From Candidatus Obscuribacterales bacterium (GTDB lineage Bacteria; Cyanobacteriota; Vampirovibrionia; Obscuribacterales; Obscuribacteraceae), in assembly GCA_020634035.1 (NCBI GenBank), contig JACKCM010000004.1:682001-746000 (forward strand): DNA of 64,000 nucleotides. The letters are read 5' to 3'. The position numbers were made by a program, and so were the translations under genes. The notes under the pieces are model-generated. The model ran no database searches and was not told the origin of the DNA. It saw only the letters and a list, made by a program, of their open reading frames with translations. How positions within the stretch are numbered: the stretch's first letter is position 1; every line of letters starts with the position of its first letter. Of this stretch, positions 60,123-64,000 are shown piece after piece.

Positions 60123-61814
60123 ATGGCGAAACATTCTTACCGCGCCAGACGCGGCAATATGTTGATTCTAATCATCGCGTTCATCTTCATTATCGTCTTG
60201 ATGGGCCTGGTTGCGCTCAACTATGTACGTTTGATCGGGACTACCTCCGAGCAACGAACAGCCACAGAAGCGGCAGCCATTGCTGCTGCCCGCGATCTGA
60301 GCACCATCGTGGTCAACACTGCCGAATGTGGCTATGTATCGCTCTCCGATTACGCTCCATCGGGCTCCGGAACCACCGCCGGGGATGGCTTTCCGACACC
60401 GGTGCGAGGCATCAACACAATTATCGGAACAGCAAGGCTGGATCTAATTATCGGAGACTTGTTGGGTCAGCAGACCCTCAAAGACTTTGCCATCAAAGAT
60501 ATGCAAGATGCTCTTGTGGCCAAAGATCAGCTCATCAACGCTTTATGGGATTCAATCGCTCCGGGCGGGACGGGCACGGACAAAGACGGGAACTCTGTCA
60601 CACCATACACCAGTGCAGAGAACGCTTATAAAGACAACCAGATTAGACTGACAGGCTCATCCAGCTATGTGCCCGGGTCGCTTCTGCTCTCTTTAGGCTG
60701 CATCACAGGCGGGCTTGCCACAGCCGTTCCGGTGCCCAAGCCGGCGGCTTCTGCTCCGGTGTCCTCTTCTCAGCAGGTGAGCGGTTTCTACCGCTCCTAT
60801 GTCAACATTCCCTATGATGGAGTCGATTTTGTTTTCGGCGGTATCGGACCCAATATCAAGATCGTCGACCATCGCAAGTGGGTCGACACCATTCCTGGAT
60901 TGCCGTATCAAATCCCAACCATTGTCAAAGCCGAAGCTATTCAACAGATAACGAGCACCTCCGCCAATGCCGATTTTGTGGTGAGCTCAGCTGCTTGCGC
61001 TCAACCGGCCAGTCTTCACGACCCGCTGCCCCAGCCCGGTGCGCTTTCTATCAGCTTCCCGGACGGTGCCGTGCCGGAGATAGCCAAACCCAGCGACATC
61101 TATACTAATTCAAATTTGCAGGCCGGCATAGTCGACCTCTTAACCGCTAAAAATGGTGACTATCCCTCAGACACAGGCTCGAGCATGACCCCCATGGGCT
61201 GGCCTGTGGCAACGGCGATGAATACTTCTAACGTATGGTTGGGTGCCTTGCACGACTGGATGCGTCGAGCCGGCACCAAAGCCGATATCGCCTCTCTTAT
61301 AAACATGCAGAGCACGGTGCTCGATATGCCATCGCCCACGACGGCTTCCTGGATCGCACCGGTGGTGCATGGCGGTCCCCGGGTCAATCTGGGAACTGTT
61401 CCAGCTGGGATAATTCATGTATTCAAATTCGATGCCGACGGTGTGGTCACCTATCAAAGTCGTCTTCTGACACCGTATCCTCTTTATGTCTCCAGCCACG
61501 AGCAGATGTATGGCGAGACCATGCAGGCCATTCCGAACAGCGCGGTGCCGACCCAGGTCAATACTGTTCCGCTTGCCACCGGAGACAAGGACATCACTCT
61601 TTTAAAAATATTCGATGTCTATATCCGGGATGAAGTAAGAAATCCGGGGACTATAAGAGGCGGCAAACATGCCGGAGAACCTCTCGCCAAGCCGCTGGTC
61701 TCTCAGCGCCGGGCTCCGCAAAATATTAAAAATGGGCAGAGACCCATTATTGTAGAGCCTCGCAGGGCTCTGGGCCGTTTTGACGGCACCGGCAGCGCGG
61801 CGAAGAAAGGATAG
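60123..61814 (+). CDS. TadG-like membrane-anchored protein, second paralogue
   Basis: 563 residues from the ATG at 60123 (AGGG SD, about 8 nt spacing); upstream in-frame codons encode an unlikely N-terminus. Basic start AKHSYRARRGNM, then one membrane helix (ILIIAFIFIIVLMGLVALNY). The blocks TEAAAIAAARDLSTIVV, GYVSLSDYAPSGSGTTAGDG, GINTIIGTARLDLIIGDLLG, YVNIPYDGVDFVFGGIG and GTIRGGKHAGEPLAKPL align with the TadG-like protein at 3599-5149 over the whole length. The collagen-like gene follows by 11 bp in place of a TadE-like gene. Probably a surface or pilus-associated component. Confidence 0.65.
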   Translation: MAKHSYRARRGNMLILIIAFIFIIVLMGLVALNYVRLIGTTSEQRTATEAAAIAAARDLSTIVVNTAECGYVSLSDYAPSGSGTTAGDGFPTPVRGINTIIGTARLDLIIGDLLGQQTLKDFAIKDMQDALVAKDQLINALWDSIAPGGTGTDKDGNSVTPYTSAENAYKDNQIRLTGSSSYVPGSLLLSLGCITGGLATAVPVPKPAASAPVSSSQQVSGFYRSYVNIPYDGVDFVFGGIGPNIKIVDHRKWVDTIPGLPYQIPTIVKAEAIQQITSTSANADFVVSSAACAQPASLHDPLPQPGALSISFPDGAVPEIAKPSDIYTNSNLQAGIVDLLTAKNGDYPSDTGSSMTPMGWPVATAMNTSNVWLGALHDWMRRAGTKADIASLINMQSTVLDMPSPTTASWIAPVVHGGPRVNLGTVPAGIIHVFKFDADGVVTYQSRLLTPYPLYVSSHEQMYGETMQAIPNSAVPTQVNTVPLATGDKDITLLKIFDVYIRDEVRNPGTIRGGKHAGEPLAKPLVSQRRAPQNIKNGQRPIIVEPRRALGRFDGTGSAAKKG

Positions 61815-61825
61815 GGGGCGGGACG

Positions 61826-62338
61826 ATGTCGAATAAAACTCCTGCTAAAGGCACTGGCTCCGACAATAGAATTCGCTTTGTTGCTCTGGCTATCTGCGCT
61901 GTTTTCTTCTTGAATGCCAATTCCTGTACCGGCGGTGGCTCCGGCGGTCCTCGCGGACCTAGAGGCCCCGGCGGACCACGCGGACCCGGTGGTCCGACTG
62001 GACCCACAGGTCCTACCGGCCCCACAGGACCGACAGGTCCTACCGGACCGACATCGACCGGCTCCACCGGTGGTACACCGGGTGGTCCCACCGGCGGTGT
62101 GCCCGGTGGCAGTGGCATGGGCTATCCACCTTTGATCACACCCCAGACCGACACCGGCGAGTCTATGATTCCGGCTTCACCGGTGGTTACACCGTATCCC
62201 AGCGGTGGCTCCACCACCAGGCCTTTCTATCAAGCCAGTGGTACTGCGGTAGATATTCGTTTTAGACGACAGGTCGATGTCACCAATCTCAAAATCAATT
62301 TCGATGTCGGCTATTTAGGTGAGACCACCGGACCCTGA
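61826..62338 (+). CDS. collagen-like exported protein
   Basis: 170 residues. A hydrophobic N-terminal segment (IRFVALAICAVFFLNANSC, residues 16-34) ends in a Cys that may be lipidated, although the lipobox is poor. Residues 41-76 are twelve Gly-X-Y triplets, mostly GPT and GPR, able to form a collagen triple helix. A Gly/Thr/Pro linker and a C-terminal domain (SGTAVDIRFRRQVDVTNLKI, FDVGYLGETTG) follow. Bacterial collagen-like proteins form stalks or surface filaments, and this one is in an operon with a TadG-like protein. The gene's last 28 bases overlap the HTTM gene on the other strand. Confidence 0.72.
   Translation: MSNKTPAKGTGSDNRIRFVALAICAVFFLNANSCTGGGSGGPRGPRGPGGPRGPGGPTGPTGPTGPTGPTGPTGPTSTGSTGGTPGGPTGGVPGGSGMGYPPLITPQTDTGESMIPASPVVTPYPSGGSTTRPFYQASGTAVDIRFRRQVDVTNLKINFDVGYLGETTGP
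61946..62053 (+). repeat. Gly-X-Y (collagen-type) coding repeat
   Basis: Twelve 9-bp units (GGN CCN MCN type) encode Gly-Pro-X triplets, at residues 41-76. Units at the 3' end are mostly identical (GGTCCGACT, GGACCCACA and variants), consistent with recent expansion. Confidence 0.7.
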
Positions 62339-63243
62339 TCTCGACCCGGATCTAGATTCAATACTTGTCTCACGAAGAGCACGAAGCGCTCGATATCTTC
62401 CGGTTTAAGGAAGAGAACATAGCTCGCAATCATCAAATCTTCGAAGAATGGCAGGTTCATGGACCAGTCAATGCCCAGATGGAGAATCACTCCGGCGGCA
62501 AGCACATAGTAACGCAGACCTCTTATCCAGATCAAAGTCCAGAGAGCCAGCTCTATAACCAGGGTCGACCAGGTAGCCAGCTTCACTGTCATGATGTTGT
62601 CGAATAGAAGCGGCACAGGAAAGCGGTAGAAGTCTTCCATATGCAGAGCATAATAGATGGCGGTGCCGTCCCACCAGGTCGAGCCCTCCATCTTTGAGAA
62701 GAAAGAATGGGCATAGACTATGGCGATTTGAAAACGAAGCAGGTTCTGAACCCAGGGGCTGGCTTGCGCCGGTGCTTTTCCGCGGCTGTCTATGGCATAC
62801 ATCCTGTCTATTGGACCGAAGAGAAGTAGAAACAGACAGACCCGCATCAGAGTATCGCCACTGTGGAAGATGAGGAGGTTACGATGGTGGAAAGAGGCAA
62901 GACAGATAAATAGTATGAGAGCGCTCAGTCTAGATTTGAATCCGACCATTAGAGAAAGGGCCGAGAGCAAGAGAAGTACATAGAGAGAAAGAACAAAGCG
63001 GTTATCCGGTGGCAACCAGTCTAGTAGAGAGAGACGATTGAACTCTTCGTACTGCCGCATGGTCTCTACGGAGACTATGCCGTCATAGCCGAACCAGGTA
63101 AATAGATCCGGCGCCCAGGTCAGGCTGGATAAAAACACTATCGCAGCAAGAAGTATGCGAAACATACAGATAGGAGCCGGCGATTGAGGCTCGAACCATA
63201 GACGATACCAGAGGGTCGCCGGGGTTTTTAGAGATATACTCAT
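62311..63243 (-). CDS. HTTM-domain membrane protein
   Basis: 310 residues with about eight hydrophobic segments. The blocks WFEPQSPAPICMFRILLAAI, YDGIVSVETMRQYEEFNRLS, LLFGPIDRMYAIDSRGKAPA and IYYALHMEDFYRFPVPLLFD belong to the HTTM (horizontally transferred transmembrane) domain related to vitamin K-dependent gamma-carboxylase. The catalytic role of bacterial members is unknown. The start overlaps the stop of the partner gene (ATGA), and the 3' end overlaps the collagen-like gene antisense by 28 bp. Confidence 0.8.
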   Translation of the reverse strand: MSISLKTPATLWYRLWFEPQSPAPICMFRILLAAIVFLSSLTWAPDLFTWFGYDGIVSVETMRQYEEFNRLSLLDWLPPDNRFVLSLYVLLLLSALSLMVGFKSRLSALILFICLASFHHRNLLIFHSGDTLMRVCLFLLLFGPIDRMYAIDSRGKAPAQASPWVQNLLRFQIAIVYAHSFFSKMEGSTWWDGTAIYYALHMEDFYRFPVPLLFDNIMTVKLATWSTLVIELALWTLIWIRGLRYYVLAAGVILHLGIDWSMNLPFFEDLMIASYVLFLKPEDIERFVLFVRQVLNLDPGRDQGPVVSPK

Positions 63244-63827
63244 TTGAGGTCCTCGGCGGTCACTCTATATAAATAGAATTGATACTTATTAGACTGGTCC
63301 GGATTCGGCTTGCCTAGCCCTTCTTCGATGGGCAGGGTCTCGGACCAGGTGCGCACCAGGGCTATCGTCCGGGGATGTTTGCTTTTACTGTCGTGCTTGC
63401 GGGCGACGAAGCGCGCGAAGTCTCGCCACAACAGTTCGGTAGAATTGAGACAGTCGTTGCCGAACTTTCGGTAATGCTCCCGGCAATAGCGTTCTAGATA
63501 GCCGAGCTTTTCCATAGATGGATAGTGCCAGATTTTGGATGAGCCGTCATCAAAGGTTATGGTGGCATAGATGCGAATATTGTTGGTTCTTGGATCCGGG
63601 GCAAATACACCGAAACCCTGCCAGACCCCCATGAAATAGATCTGGTCGGAGACAGGCTCTAGAAGTAGCTGCTTTGCCCTGGACCAGGGAGAGATCCATA
63701 ATGTGATGGCTGCAATATAGAAGACAATGAAAAGGCTGATCACGGCCTGTCGCAGCTTCTCCGGGCCTGGCGTGGATAAATTGCCTGGTGACTGCACTTC
63801 TTCCGGGCTGTGCTCATTTTGTGCCAT
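63240..63827 (-). CDS. HTTM-associated membrane protein, unknown
   Basis: 195 residues from the ATG at 63827, chosen because the longer frame begins with an unlikely basic region that overlaps the previous gene. One N-terminal membrane helix (VISLFIVFYIAAITLWIS, about 28-46), then an extracytoplasmic domain with IYFMGVWQGFGVFAPDPRTN, ATITFDDGSSKIWHY and YREHYRKFGND-like text. Proteins of this type often stand next to HTTM genes and are probably partners, but no function is known. It overlaps the HTTM gene by ATGA and the upstream gene by 14 bases. Confidence 0.6.
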   Translation of the reverse strand: MAQNEHSPEEVQSPGNLSTPGPEKLRQAVISLFIVFYIAAITLWISPWSRAKQLLLEPVSDQIYFMGVWQGFGVFAPDPRTNNIRIYATITFDDGSSKIWHYPSMEKLGYLERYCREHYRKFGNDCLNSTELLWRDFARFVARKHDSKSKHPRTIALVRTWSETLPIEEGLGKPNPDQSNKYQFYLYRVTAEDLK

Positions 63828-64000
63828 CGGTCTTTTCCGCCGGGGTGGTATCGGATGTGGTGGAGAGCTTCCTGGGCTTGCCCACCTCATACTCTTGAAG
63901 CGCTTTGTCCACCAGCACTTCTGTCGGCTCCTGCCAGTTGGGGGCGTAGAAGTCATAGATCACATAGACGTCTTTGACCCTCGATTCGACGGCGTCGATG
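63814..64000 (-). CDS. C-terminal end of an unknown gene (cut by the window)
   Basis: On the minus strand a frame enters from the right edge and stops at TGA 63816-63814. The 61 visible residues (VKDVYVIYDFYAPNWQEPTE, VLVDKALQEYEVGKPRKL, TPAEKTDGTK) read like the tail of a real protein. Its end overlaps the start of the next gene by 14 bases, so it is probably the first member of the HTTM cluster visible here. No family can be given from this piece. Confidence 0.5.
   Translation of the reverse strand, partial: IDAVESRVKDVYVIYDFYAPNWQEPTEVLVDKALQEYEVGKPRKLSTTSDTTPAEKTDGTK

Overview
The window looks like chromosomal DNA of about 50% GC from a Gram-negative-type bacterium with many exported proteins. 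The mix of tetratricopeptide (TPR) proteins, leucine-rich-repeat kinases, a DUF4388 protein, HTTM membrane proteins, dispersed lineage-specific paralogues and a Tad-type pseudopilin pair is what I would expect from Candidatus Obscuribacterales (Vampirovibrionia/Melainabacteria). That placement is inference from gene content; there is no rRNA or marker gene here. I saw no tRNA, rRNA, CRISPR array, insertion sequence or prophage.

Layout. 1-5.1 kb: end of a beta-oxidation 3-hydroxyacyl-CoA dehydrogenase, an EamA transporter, a secreted beta-helix protein, and a TadG-like/TadE-like pair. 5.3-9 kb: secreted TPR and TonB-like proteins and small unknowns. 9.2-14.2 kb: a tight operon of a DUF4388/degenerate-GGDEF protein, an orphan PglX/Eco57I-type adenine methylase and a signal peptidase I fused to TPRs. 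14.3-21.5 kb: aminotransferase, YhiN-type flavoprotein, TPR protein, P-II-like protein, cytosine-deaminase-like protein, PlsC acyltransferase. 21.5-30.3 kb: a tandem FecR-like pair with a decayed fragment between the copies, SSS symporter, DUF2207 protein and TPR genes. 30.3-33.9 kb: a c-di-GMP synthase response regulator in an operon with a proline-rich MshEN-like protein. 34-42 kb: homogentisate dioxygenase, LRR lipoprotein, ProC, quinone oxidoreductase and two glycosyltransferases. 42-49.7 kb: a TPR gene, a CTG-start gene, a three-gene ABC-2 exporter and the second MshEN-like paralogue. 49.7-55.3 kb: aldo/keto reductase and an exported KatG, each behind an operator-like palindrome. 55.4-60 kb: a four-gene, translationally coupled kinase/pseudokinase cassette. 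60-64 kb: the second TadG-like protein with a collagen-like partner, then an HTTM cluster that runs off the window.

The strongest regulatory signals are (i) two promoters on the minus strand sharing tandem 11-bp TTCACG-type repeats exactly 9 nt upstream of a TATAnT -10 box, one before the TadG/TadE pair and one before the beta-helix gene, resembling PhoB/PhoP-family (PHO-box) architecture; (ii) a 19-bp palindrome filling the -35/-10 spacer of the aldo/keto reductase promoter; and (iii) a perfect 7-1-7 palindrome, the Fur/PerR layout, on the -10 of the katG promoter.

Much of the window seems devoted to the cell surface and to signalling: exported TPR, FecR-like, beta-helix, collagen-like and pseudopilin proteins on one side, and protein kinases, response-regulator/GGDEF proteins and candidate c-di-GMP receptors on the other. 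Start codons were chosen by Shine-Dalgarno (SD) spacing and signal-peptide position; where these differ from the longest open frame it is stated.
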